Assembly (NCBI GenBank): GCA_029268305.1
Contig: JAJUGE010000008.1
Coordinates: 1 to 64,000 of the forward strand
DNA: 64,000 nt
Reading direction: 5' to 3'
Source of the DNA: Alphaproteobacteria bacterium
Lineage (GTDB): Bacteria > Pseudomonadota > Alphaproteobacteria > JAJUGE01
A program made the position numbers and the translations under genes. This document shows positions 17,903 through 26,538 of this stretch, piece after piece (positions within the stretch are counted from its first letter, which is position 1; each line of letters begins with the position of its first letter). The notes beneath the pieces are model-generated. The model worked only from the letters and a program-made list of their open reading frames with translations. It had not been told where the DNA came from and did not search any database.

Positions 17903-18900
17903 CGGTAACGAGCGTTACGGATCGGAACTCGCCGACGCTGGAGGTTCAGGATCTGAAGACGCATTTCTTCCTCAAGGGCGGCGTGCTGCGCGCCGTCGAC
18001 GGCGTATCCTTCACTGTCGGGCGCGGAAAGATTTTGGGACTGGTCGGCGAATCTGGCTCGGGCAAATCCATCACGGGCTTCTCGATCATCGGCCTCATCG
18101 ACCCACCGGGCCGCATCACGAGCGGCCGCATTCTATTTCGGGACCGGGACCTGTCGAAGCTTTCTGAGAAGGAGATGCGGCAGCTGCGCGGCAACCGCAT
18201 CGCCATGATCTTCCAGGACCCCATGATGACGCTGAATCCGGTTCTGCGCATCGACACTCAGATGGTGGAGGCGGTTCTCGCACACGATAAGATCAGCAAG
18301 CAGGAAGCACGTGCACGCGCGCGCGACGCTTTGGGAATGGTCGGTATTCCGTCGCCCGAGGAGCGGCTTTCGGCCTATCCTCACCAGCTCTCGGGAGGCA
18401 TGCGGCAGCGGGTCGCGATTGCCATTTCGATGCTTCACCAGCCCGACCTGATCATCGCCGATGAGCCGACGACCGCGCTCGATGTCACGATCCAGGCGCA
18501 GATCCTGGCGGAAGTTCAGAAACTCGCGCGGGATCACGGCACGGCGCTGATCTGGATTACCCATGATCTGTCGGTCGTAGCAGGCCTCGCCGACGAGGTG
18601 GCCGTGATGTATGCGGGCCGGATCGTCGAGCAAGGTAACGTGGATTCCGTGCTGGACCGTTCTCTGCACCCCTACACGCACGGGCTCATCGGCAGCGTTC
18701 CCAGCCAGAACCGGGCGCGCAAACGACTGGTGCAGATCCCGGGCATGACGCCGAACCTGCTCGATCTCCCGCCGGGTTGCGCGTTTCGTAGCCGGTGTGC
18801 GCACGCCGATATGGCCTGCGAGCAGGATCCGCCGATCACGACACCGGAGCCCAACCATGCTCTGCGCTGTTTCCACCCGCAGCGGGAGTACGCGGCGTGA
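17899..18900 (+). CDS. ABC transporter ATP-binding protein, DppD/OppD type
   Basis: 333 residues from the ATG at 17899, which overlaps the permease stop; the frame extends upstream only as a shadow of the permease gene. Walker A GESGSGKS, signature LSGGMRQR, Walker B LIIADEPT and the switch His in WITHDLS are all intact. The C-terminal extension after ~260 has the Cys cluster typical of peptide-type ATPases (CAFRSRCAHADMACEQ). It hydrolyses ATP together with the next gene product. Confidence 0.95.
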   Translation: MTVTSVTDRNSPTLEVQDLKTHFFLKGGVLRAVDGVSFTVGRGKILGLVGESGSGKSITGFSIIGLIDPPGRITSGRILFRDRDLSKLSEKEMRQLRGNRIAMIFQDPMMTLNPVLRIDTQMVEAVLAHDKISKQEARARARDALGMVGIPSPEERLSAYPHQLSGGMRQRVAIAISMLHQPDLIIADEPTTALDVTIQAQILAEVQKLARDHGTALIWITHDLSVVAGLADEVAVMYAGRIVEQGNVDSVLDRSLHPYTHGLIGSVPSQNRARKRLVQIPGMTPNLLDLPPGCAFRSRCAHADMACEQDPPITTPEPNHALRCFHPQREYAA

Positions 18901-19943
18901 GCAGTGTGAGCGAACCGATCATCGAGCTTCGTAATATCAGCAAGCGTTTCTCCAGCACCCAGGATGTCGTGGGGCGGCTCGCGACCCGCCTCGGTCTGGC
19001 CAAGCAGCCGCCCGTGGTGCATGCCGTCGACGAGGTGAGTCTTCGGATCATGCCGGGCGAGGTGGTGGGCCTCGTCGGGGAGTCCGGCTGCGGAAAGTCC
19101 ACCCTCGGCCGGATTGTCGCCGGCATTCTCCCCGCCTCGAGCGGGACTGTCCTCTACAGAGGCAAGGATGTGGCGCAGTTGCCAACCCGAGAACGGAGGC
19201 GGGCAAAACTCAAGACGCAGATGATTTTCCAGGACCCGTTCGCAAGCTTGAACCCTCGCATGCGGGTCTCGGAGATCGTCGGAGAGGCGCCTCGTGTTCA
19301 TCGGGTGGTCAGCAACGATGTCGAAGCCTACGTGAGCGAGCAACTTCACCGCGCGGGGCTCGATCCTTCCTACAGGCGGCGGTTCCCCCATCAGTTCAGT
19401 GGCGGTCAACGGCAGCGCATCGGGATCGCTCGCGCCCTTGCAGTGCAGCCCGAATTCCTCGTCTGCGACGAGGCCGTGGCGGCTCTGGACGTCTCGATCC
19501 AGGCGCAGATCCTCAACCTGTTGCTGGATCTGCGAGAACAGCTCGATCTCACTTACCTGTTCATCAGCCACGATCTGGGCGTGGTCCAGCACCTCTCGGA
19601 CCGGGTGGTGATCATGTACACGGGCCGGGTGGTCGAGGAGGCCCCGAGCGGCGAGATCTTCTCGCGGCCGAATCATCCATACACCCAAGGGCTGCTCGCC
19701 GAAATCCCGCGCCTCGATCTGCGTAAGCGGCGCTTTTCGGCAATCAAAGGAGAGATCCCGAGCCCCCTCAACCCGCCATCAGGCTGCCACTTTCATCCGC
19801 GCTGTCCTCACGCGATGCCCCGCTGCAGCGTGGAAAGACCGGTCCTACGGGAGATCGCCGCGGGCCACCGGAGTGCCTGTCATCTGAACGACATGGATGC
19901 CGCCGAACCGCTCCCGGCCGGCGCGGCTGCCGGCCGGGCGTAG
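18897..19943 (+). CDS. ABC transporter ATP-binding protein, DppF/OppF type
   Basis: 348 residues from the GTG at 18897, which overlaps the preceding TGA and follows a CGGGAG ribosome site; this gives the expected opening EPIIELRNISKRF. Walker A GESGCGKST, signature FSGGQRQRIG, and Walker B LVCDEAVAALD are present; the usual DEPxSALD reads DEAVAALD, a mild departure. The C-terminal Cys cluster (CHFHPRCPHAMPRC) is the mark of oligopeptide-type ATPases. It completes the four-gene importer. Confidence 0.95.
   Translation: MSSVSEPIIELRNISKRFSSTQDVVGRLATRLGLAKQPPVVHAVDEVSLRIMPGEVVGLVGESGCGKSTLGRIVAGILPASSGTVLYRGKDVAQLPTRERRRAKLKTQMIFQDPFASLNPRMRVSEIVGEAPRVHRVVSNDVEAYVSEQLHRAGLDPSYRRRFPHQFSGGQRQRIGIARALAVQPEFLVCDEAVAALDVSIQAQILNLLLDLREQLDLTYLFISHDLGVVQHLSDRVVIMYTGRVVEEAPSGEIFSRPNHPYTQGLLAEIPRLDLRKRRFSAIKGEIPSPLNPPSGCHFHPRCPHAMPRCSVERPVLREIAAGHRSACHLNDMDAAEPLPAGAAAGRA
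19913..19938. terminator. terminator-like hairpin between convergent genes
   Basis: A perfect 10-bp GC stem (CCCGGCCGGC / GCCGGCCGGG) with a 6-nt loop overlaps the last codons of the DppF-type gene. A second perfect 9-bp stem (GCGGCGCTC / GAGCGCCGC, 19961-19983) lies in the end of the convergent dioxygenase gene. There is no T-tract, so Rho-independent action is uncertain, but the position between convergent stops fits transcript end protection on both strands. Confidence 0.5.
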
Positions 19944-19950
19944 CGTCAGC

Positions 19951-20868
19951 CTACGGGTGCGCGGCGCTCGCCGAGAGCGCCGCCTTGACGAAAGCGGGGT
20001 CGAAGATCCGGTCGGCATAGACCTGGCACCGCTTCATCAGCCGGTGTTCGTCCGGCCCGTAATCGGCCACCGCGTTGTGCAATGTGCCGATGTGGTCCCA
20101 GACCAGAACATCTCCCTCGGTCCAGCGGTGAGTGTAGCGGTATTTCGGCTTCAGCTGGTGCTCGAACAGAAAGGCCAGTGTCTCCCGGCTTTCCTCCTCG
20201 TCGAGCTCATTGATCCGTTCCGCATATCCCGGGTTCGCGTACAGGACCTTCTCGCCCGTGATCGGATGCGTGAGGAAGATCGGATGAACCGCCGGCGGAC
20301 GACGACGGCGCTGCTCTTCGGTGAGCGGCGGTCGCCTGCTGCCCTCGCGGCTTCGCATGTTCTCCCAGAACTTGTTGAAGTCGTGCGTTACGGTCATGCC
20401 TGCGAGCCGCTCCTTCAGATCCGATGGCAGATCTTCGTAGGCAGCCCGCATGTTGGCGAATTCGGTGGCGCCTAATGGCTCGCCGTTCCGCCGCGGCACC
20501 TTCACACCATGGAGGACGTTCACGAAGCCGATCACTGCATTGTAGGACATGTCGGTGTGCCAATCCTGACCGGCGTCCGCGAGACCTATCGGCTTTCCGT
20601 CCTCAACGATGTTCGACAGGATCATGACCTCGCGAACCTCGGGGTCGGTGTACATCCCGCTCAAAGAGACCTGTAACCCGCCGAATCGCTCCGAAAATTG
20701 CTTCAGGGCTCGTGCGTCGAGGTTCTGATCAGGGAAGCGCAAGACACCGAAATGGCCGAGAGCCAAGAGGATTTCACCAAAGTCCTCCTGCGCGAGGGGA
20801 GCCGATAGGTCAATGTCCTTTACGGTGGCTCCCAGCGTTTCTCCTGTCGGTACCACAGTCAGCGTCAT
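19951..20868 (-). CDS. TauD/TfdA-family Fe(II)/2-oxoglutarate dioxygenase (copy 2)
   Basis: 305 residues. The metal ligands are in DWHTDMSY and GTLHNAVADY, the 2-oxoglutarate Arg in EHRLMKRCQ. It is a close paralogue of the copy at 12575-13477, sharing long blocks and the same length, but it lies on the opposite strand, convergent with the transporter operon and with its own promoter space to the right. The AT-rich stretch around 20930-20950 is a likely promoter area. Two dioxygenases with nearly the same active site could act on two related substrates or on successive positions of one compound. Reaction type follows from family; the substrate is unknown. Confidence 0.92.
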   Translation of the reverse strand: MTLTVVPTGETLGATVKDIDLSAPLAQEDFGEILLALGHFGVLRFPDQNLDARALKQFSERFGGLQVSLSGMYTDPEVREVMILSNIVEDGKPIGLADAGQDWHTDMSYNAVIGFVNVLHGVKVPRRNGEPLGATEFANMRAAYEDLPSDLKERLAGMTVTHDFNKFWENMRSREGSRRPPLTEEQRRRRPPAVHPIFLTHPITGEKVLYANPGYAERINELDEEESRETLAFLFEHQLKPKYRYTHRWTEGDVLVWDHIGTLHNAVADYGPDEHRLMKRCQVYADRIFDPAFVKAALSASAAHP

Positions 20869-21028
20869 GGGCCTCTTCCCTCTCTCGGTCGATCTCGCTG
20901 GCCCGGAGAGTCGGGCTCCGGGGCTTCAGAATTGAATAATATATAATGTCATGAACTTCAAAAAGTGGGAGGCCTCGACGGGACGTGCGCTTCGCCCTAG
21001 TCGTCGCGCGCTGCTGCCGCGGCGGTGT

Positions 21029-22504
21029 TTATGCAGATCGGCCGGCCACTTTATGCGGCGAAGGATGGGTGCTCCGGCTGCGCTTGGTGTAGAGGTTGTC
21101 GAGGGCGATGCCGACGCGTTCAATGCTGAACTCGGGGGGGACGTTCTCGTACTTGCAGGCGGCGATCACCTGATCGACGATGAACCGGGGCTGGTAGCAG
21201 GCGAGGGTGCGCTCGCCGTCAGTGCCGAGGCGGTCGAGCACGTAGCGGAACACGTCGTCCGTCAACTCGAGCTTCTCGCTCTCCGCGACCCCGCGGAAGA
21301 TCTCGTAATAGAGCTCGGTCGAGGGCGCCGTCGTCTCGAGCTTGTAGGGGATGCGGCGCAGGAACGCCGGGTCCATCAGGTCCTGCGGGTCCATGTTCGT
21401 CGAGAAGATCAGCAACTCGTCGAACGGCAGCGAGAAACTCTTGCCGGTGTGAAGCTTGAGGAAGTCGACGCGGCTCTGCATCGGCACGATCCAGCGGTTC
21501 AGCAACTGCTCCGGCTGGACGAGCTGACGTCCGAAATCGTCGATGATGAAGGTGCCGCCCAGCGCCTTCACATGCAGCGGCGCCTCGTAGAACCGGGCCT
21601 GCGGATTGAACTGCAGGTCGAGCATTTCCAGCGTCAGCTCGCCGCCGGTGATGACGATCGGCCGCTGGCAGGGCACCCAGCGCCGGTCGATCTCCTCGCG
21701 CCGGATGGCGCCGGAGCGTTCGCTCTGCATCTTCGGCACGATCTCGTGCAGATTGGGGTCGAACACCTTGATCAGCTGGCCCTCGACCTCGACGCAGTAG
21801 GGGATGTAGATGATGTCGTTGAAGATGCGGCCGATCCGCTCGGCGATCGAGGTCTTGCCGTTTCCCGGCGGACCGTAGAGCAGGATCGCCCGGCCGGAGT
21901 TGATGCCCGGCCCCAGCCGCTGCACGAAGTCTGGCGGTATCGAAAGGTCGGCGAAGGCCTCCTCGACCACTTCCCGACCGATCCGTTCGTTGGTGATACG
22001 CTGACGCAGGATGCGGCTGTGATAGGCGGGCAAGGAGACCGGCGCCGGTCCGACATATTGGTTCATCTCCAGCGCCTCCGCCGCCCGGCGGCGGCCAGCC
22101 TGACTGAGCGAATAGCGGAGCTCCGACAGCATCGAACCGGTGTCGCTGGCGCCGAGGACCTCCACCAGCTGGCGCTTCTCCGCTTCGGCGAGAAGCGCGT
22201 TGACCAGACGGGGCGAGAGCATCATCTCGTCGGCGATGCGCGAGGGCGTGTCCAGATTGCGCGTATAGATCAGCTTGATCAGCAGCGCCATCAGCTCGCT
22301 CTCGGAGATACCGGTCTCGGCGAGGGTTCGCGGCGGCTGCGGCAGCTCGTGCAGGATCGATTCCAGCTGCTGCTCGGTGATCAGCCCCAGGGCGATAAGG
22401 TTGTCGCCGAGGCGGCCGCCCTCCTCCTTCTGGCGGTCGAGCGCGCGCTCGATTCCGGATTGCGTGATGATGCCGGAAGCAACAAGGATATCGCCGATTC
22501 TCAT
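21029..22504 (-). CDS. AAA ATPase with N-terminal MshEN-like domain
   Basis: 491 residues. Residues 1-52 (RIGDILVASGIITQSGIERAL, then RLGDNLIALGLITEQQLES) have the duplicated look of an MshEN/GspE N-terminal domain, a module that in some proteins binds cyclic-di-GMP. A helical/winged-helix-like middle follows (about 55-150), then an AAA core with Walker A GPPGNGKTS at about 211-219, a Walker B-like GGTFIIDDFG and a sensor/arginine-finger region DPAFLRRIPYK. It is not a secretion ATPase: the AAA part is of MoxR/RuvB-like rather than GspE type. No pilus or secretion genes are nearby. It is divergent from the glycosyltransferase gene (119-nt gap). The role is unknown; a signal-controlled remodelling ATPase is a reasonable guess. 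Confidence 0.82.
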   Translation of the reverse strand: MRIGDILVASGIITQSGIERALDRQKEEGGRLGDNLIALGLITEQQLESILHELPQPPRTLAETGISESELMALLIKLIYTRNLDTPSRIADEMMLSPRLVNALLAEAEKRQLVEVLGASDTGSMLSELRYSLSQAGRRRAAEALEMNQYVGPAPVSLPAYHSRILRQRITNERIGREVVEEAFADLSIPPDFVQRLGPGINSGRAILLYGPPGNGKTSIAERIGRIFNDIIYIPYCVEVEGQLIKVFDPNLHEIVPKMQSERSGAIRREEIDRRWVPCQRPIVITGGELTLEMLDLQFNPQARFYEAPLHVKALGGTFIIDDFGRQLVQPEQLLNRWIVPMQSRVDFLKLHTGKSFSLPFDELLIFSTNMDPQDLMDPAFLRRIPYKLETTAPSTELYYEIFRGVAESEKLELTDDVFRYVLDRLGTDGERTLACYQPRFIVDQVIAACKYENVPPEFSIERVGIALDNLYTKRSRSTHPSPHKVAGRSA

Positions 22505-22623
22505 CGTCTGCAGTTATCCTTCATGCGGGGCGGCCGCCGGGCCGCTCGCTCCGGATGCTGCCGGAACCGAGTTAAAGGCAAGTATATGAGCGGAGGTCCG
22601 CCCGGCGCCGCACGCGGTCGGCA

Positions 22624-23805
22624 ATGAAAGCACGCCCGCGGCTGCTCTACCTCGTTACCGAGGATTGGTTCTTCCATTCGCACTTCCTGCCGATGGCGCG
22701 CGCCGCTCGCGCGGACGGGTTCGAGGTCGTGGTCGCGACCAGGTTCTCGAAGCATCGCGCCGCGATCGAGCGCGAGGGCTTCCAAACCGTCTCTTTGCCC
22801 TGGCGGCGCTCCGGCGAGGGCCCGCTCGGCACAGCCCGATCGTTCCTGGCCGTGCTGCGGCTGCTCCGCTGCCAAGGGCCCGACATCCTCCATTGCATAG
22901 CTTTGAAGCCGGTCATCCTCGGCGGATTGGCGGCGAAGCTCGCCCGCCGCCCGGCGACAGTCTGCGCCATCACCGGGCTCGGGCGAACCTGGGTATCCGA
23001 CGGCAGCCGGGACCGGACGCTCAAGGCTCTGGTGGGGCACACGCTTCGGCTGATCGTGTGCGACGGGAATGCCCGGCTGCTGGTGGAGAACCGGGATCAC
23101 GAACGAGCTTTCGTCCGAACCGATGTCGCTCCGGCCGATCGCGTTCACCGCGTACCGGGTGCCGGCGTCGATCTGGATCGGTATCGCCCCGCAGACCGGC
23201 CGGAAAGCTCCGGCCCGGTCGTGGTGACGCTGGTGGCCCGCATGATCCCGATCAAGGGAGTCGAGGTTGCGGTGCGAGCGGTGAGGTGGCTCGCCGACCA
23301 CGGCAGGGACATCCGGCTCGATCTCGTCGGCGAGCCTGACAGGGATCACAAGGGAGCGCTTTCCGAGGCGGCGCTCGCGCGGTGGTCACGACATCCCGCG
23401 ATCCGGTGGCGGGGCTGGCGGGAAGACATCCCGGCGGTCTGGCGGGAGGCCGATATCGCGATCTTGCCGTCGCTCGGTGGCGATGGCCTGCCGAAGGCGC
23501 TGCTCGAGGCCGCTGCCTGCGGAAAGCCGATCGTGACGACCGATACCGACGGTTGCCGCGAGGTGGTGCGGGACGGCCTCAACGGCCTCCTCGTCCCGCC
23601 CAACGATGTCGCTGCCCTCGCCGGGGCAATCGACCGCCTCGCGCGAGATCCCGCTCTACGTCGAACGATGGGGCAGGAGAGCCGCCGGCTGGCGGAAGCC
23701 TGCTTCGACGAGAGAATGGTGGCGGACATCGTGGCCGGTCTCTACCGCATGATGCTGCACGAGGCGTCGGCCGGTCAGGCGCACGGATTGTCGGTGATCC
23801 CGTAA
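22624..23805 (+). CDS. GT4-type glycosyltransferase
   Basis: 393 residues with a GT-B fold. The N-terminal domain has RLLYLVTEDWFFHSHFLPMA and PDILHCIALKPVILGG. The C-terminal nucleotide-sugar domain has VVTLVARMIPIKGVEVAVRA and GLPKALLEAAACGKPIVTTD. In the EX7E motif the first Glu is Asp (DGLPKALLE), a conservative change. Such enzymes add sugars to lipid-linked intermediates of surface polysaccharide. It stands alone without other polysaccharide genes. Its 3' end overlaps the convergent LOG gene by 31 nt. Confidence 0.88.
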   Translation: MKARPRLLYLVTEDWFFHSHFLPMARAARADGFEVVVATRFSKHRAAIEREGFQTVSLPWRRSGEGPLGTARSFLAVLRLLRCQGPDILHCIALKPVILGGLAAKLARRPATVCAITGLGRTWVSDGSRDRTLKALVGHTLRLIVCDGNARLLVENRDHERAFVRTDVAPADRVHRVPGAGVDLDRYRPADRPESSGPVVVTLVARMIPIKGVEVAVRAVRWLADHGRDIRLDLVGEPDRDHKGALSEAALARWSRHPAIRWRGWREDIPAVWREADIAILPSLGGDGLPKALLEAAACGKPIVTTDTDGCREVVRDGLNGLLVPPNDVAALAGAIDRLARDPALRRTMGQESRRLAEACFDERMVADIVAGLYRMMLHEASAGQAHGLSVIP

Positions 23806-24680
23806 TGGTCTCGGATGTGCTGCCAGGCCTCTTCGGCGGTCTCCACGAACTGGACCAGGTCCACGTCCGCTTCGGAGATCACGCCTTCGTCGGCCATTGC
23901 CTCGAAGTCGATGATCCGTTTCCAGTAGTCGCGCCCGAACAGGAGCACCGGCATCGGCTTGATCTTGCCGGTCTGGATCAGGGTCAGCGCGTCGAACAGC
24001 TCGTCGAGAGTGCCGAAGCCGCCGGGGAAAAGGACGAGTGCCCGCGCACGCATCAGGAAATGCATCTTGCGCAGCGCGAAATAGTGAAACTGGAAGCAGA
24101 GCTCCGGCGTGGTGTAGACGTTCGGCGCCTCCTCCCTCGGTAGCACGATGTTGAGGCCGATGCTGACCGCCCCGACGTCGTGCGCACCCCGGTTTGCGGC
24201 CTCCATGATGCCCGGTCCGCCGCCGGTGATAACGACGAAGTCGCGGCGCTCGGGTGTCTGGCACCGTTGGGAGACCAGGCGCGCGAACCGGCGGGCTTCC
24301 GCATAATAGCGGGATCGTTCGTAGGCGCGTTCCGCGAGGTGCACGCGGCGCCGTGCTTCCGGATCTGCCGGGTTCCGGGTGAGTTCGCCGCGCGCGCTCT
24401 CCAGTCGCGCGGCCGCCACTTCGGGCGCGGCGGTTCGGGCGCTGCCGAAGACCACGATCGTCGTTTCGATCGCCTGCTCTTTCAGGATCAATTCCGGCTT
24501 CAGCAGCTCGAGCTGGAGACGGACCGGGCGCAGCTCGTCGCGAAGCAGGAAATCGACGTCGCGGTAGGCGAGCCGGTAGCTCGGGGAAAGCGATTGCGGG
24601 GTATCGGCGTGCCGCTCCGCTTCCCGCGCATCCTCGCCGGCGGTGGGGAATAGCTCGTGGCGGGAGGTGTCATCTGTCAT
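23775..24680 (-). CDS. LOG-family protein (TIGR00730 Rossmann fold)
   Basis: 301 residues. The two LOG signatures are present: GGGPGIMEAANRGAHDVG and PGGFGTLDELFDAL. LOG enzymes hydrolyse the N-glycosidic bond of nucleoside 5'-monophosphates, including cytokinin nucleotides; bacterial members probably act in nucleotide salvage or damage control. An extra N-terminal ~90 residues makes it longer than the 190-residue minimal LOG; this long form is common. It is convergent with the glycosyltransferase gene and overlaps it at the 3' end. Confidence 0.9.
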   Translation of the reverse strand: MTDDTSRHELFPTAGEDAREAERHADTPQSLSPSYRLAYRDVDFLLRDELRPVRLQLELLKPELILKEQAIETTIVVFGSARTAAPEVAAARLESARGELTRNPADPEARRRVHLAERAYERSRYYAEARRFARLVSQRCQTPERRDFVVITGGGPGIMEAANRGAHDVGAVSIGLNIVLPREEAPNVYTTPELCFQFHYFALRKMHFLMRARALVLFPGGFGTLDELFDALTLIQTGKIKPMPVLLFGRDYWKRIIDFEAMADEGVISEADVDLVQFVETAEEAWQHIRDHYGITDNPCA

Positions 24681-24831
24681 GAGGCGTTACCGGTTTGACT
24701 GAATTCGGGTTTGGGTACATATCCCGGAACCTCGCCGCCCCATGGCGGCACGCGCCTTGCGTCGCCATTAACTACCCTGTCACCTTCCCGGGCAAAGATG
24801 ACTTCGTGCCCCGATCTATGGGATTTCGCTG

Positions 24832-26517
24832 ATGAACGCCGTTCTCGAACACGCGCGTAACACATTCATCGCCTATTTCACGATGGAAATCGCCCTTCGG
24901 CCCGAGATCCACACCTACAGTGGCGGCCTCGGCGTGCTCGCGGGGGATACGGCGCGGAGCGCTGCCGACCTGGCGCTTCCGGTGGCCTTCGTCAGCCTCG
25001 TGTCCAAGAGCGGATATATCGGCCAGGAAATACGGGAAGGGCGCCAGGTCGAGCTGCCGAACCCGTGGGATCCTTCTGATTGGGCAATGCCGGTCTCAGC
25101 CAAAGTCGCGGTGCGCCTGGAAGATCGCGATGTGTGGGTGCGGCCATGGTTGTACCGGATCAAGGGCATCACCGGCCATGCGACCCCGGTCATCCTCCTC
25201 GATACCGATCTGGAGGAGAATCACCCCGACGATCGTCGCCTGACCGACTCCCTCTATGGCGGCGATGAGCTCTACCGCCTGAAGCAGGAAGCGATCCTCG
25301 GGATCGGCGGTGTGCGCATGCTTCGTGCCCTCGGCTTCGAGATCGAGCACTTCCACATGAACGAGGGACACGCCGCCCTGCTGACGCTCGAGCTGATGCG
25401 TCGCTACCAGGACACCGGCGAGTCCGACGGGTCTGCCGATCTCGGAAAGATCCGTAACGCGTGCATCTTCACCACGCACACACCGGTGGAGGCGGGACAC
25501 GACAAGTTCCCGTACGAGCTCGTGGCGCGGGTGCTGAACGGGTATGTCGATCCGGCGATCCTGCGTCGGTATGGGGGCGAGGAAGCCCTCAACATGACGC
25601 AGCTCGCCCTGTCGTTCAGCGGCTACATCAACGGCGTCGCCAAGCGGCACGCCGAAACTTCGCGGAAGATGTTCCCAGGCTACCGCGTCCATGCCGTGAC
25701 GAATGGAATCCACTCCGCGACGTGGGCCTGGCCCTCTTTCGCGCGGCTCTACGACGAGCATCTTCCCGACTGGCGGCACGATCCGGAGGTGCTGCTGCGG
25801 GCCGTCGAAATTCCCGATGCCGCCGTGCGCGCCGCACATTTCGAGGCGAAGCAGGCGCTGGTGCAGAAGGTGGCCGAGCTGACTGGCATCAAGCTCGACC
25901 CGACCGTCGCCACGATCGGCTTCGCCCGGCGGATGACGAGCTACAAGCGCGCGAACCTGATCTTCCAGGACATCTCGCGCCTCAAGACGATCGCGCGTGA
26001 GCGGCCGTTCCAACTGATCATGGCGGGCAAGGCGCACCCGCGGGACACAGAAGGCAAACGGCTCATCGAGATCATCCATCGCGAAGCGATCGAGCTGAGC
26101 GGCAGCGTGCCCGTGGTCTTCCTGCCGAGCTACGACATGGATCTCGCCCGCTACATCGTCAGCGGAGTGGATATCTGGCTGAACACGCCGCTTCCGCCGA
26201 TGGAGGCCTCGGGTACGTCGGGAATGAAGGCGGCTCTCAACGGCGTATTGAACCTCAGCGTGCCGGACGGTTGGTGGGCCGAGGGCTGCATCGAGGGCCA
26301 CACGGGCTGGGCGATCGGTGACGGGAACGGCTCTGCGGACCACACCCGGGATGCCGCAATGCTGTACGAGAAGCTGCAGAAAGTCGTGCTGCCGCTCTAC
26401 TACGATCAGCCGGATCGCTGGGCCTGGATGATGAAGGAGGCGATCAGCCGCATCGGCAGCTACTTCAACACGCACCGGATGATGCGGCGTTACGCAGCCG
26501 AGGCCTATCTGCGCTGA
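24832..26517 (+). CDS. alpha-glucan phosphorylase, short GT35 form
   Basis: 561 residues. The enzyme removes glucose-1-phosphate from alpha-1,4-glucans by phosphorolysis. GT35 landmarks: [20 protein letters not shown] at the N-terminus, [34 protein letters not shown], and the pyridoxal-phosphate segment [14 protein letters not shown], whose Lys would form the Schiff base. It is much shorter than the 800-residue GlgP/MalP and lacks their N-terminal extension, matching the small TIGR02094-type forms. The classic TSNMK reads TSGMK, as usual in that subfamily. No other glycogen genes are nearby. Confidence 0.9.
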   Translation: MNAVLEHARNTFIAYFTMEIALRPEIHTYSGGLGVLAGDTARSAADLALPVAFVSLVSKSGYIGQEIREGRQVELPNPWDPSDWAMPVSAKVAVRLEDRDVWVRPWLYRIKGITGHATPVILLDTDLEENHPDDRRLTDSLYGGDELYRLKQEAILGIGGVRMLRALGFEIEHFHMNEGHAALLTLELMRRYQDTGESDGSADLGKIRNACIFTTHTPVEAGHDKFPYELVARVLNGYVDPAILRRYGGEEALNMTQLALSFSGYINGVAKRHAETSRKMFPGYRVHAVTNGIHSATWAWPSFARLYDEHLPDWRHDPEVLLRAVEIPDAAVRAAHFEAKQALVQKVAELTGIKLDPTVATIGFARRMTSYKRANLIFQDISRLKTIARERPFQLIMAGKAHPRDTEGKRLIEIIHREAIELSGSVPVVFLPSYDMDLARYIVSGVDIWLNTPLPPMEASGTSGMKAALNGVLNLSVPDGWWAEGCIEGHTGWAIGDGNGSADHTRDAAMLYEKLQKVVLPLYYDQPDRWAWMMKEAISRIGSYFNTHRMMRRYAAEAYLR

Positions 26518-26538
26518 AGTGCGGGGGCGGGGCGGTTT

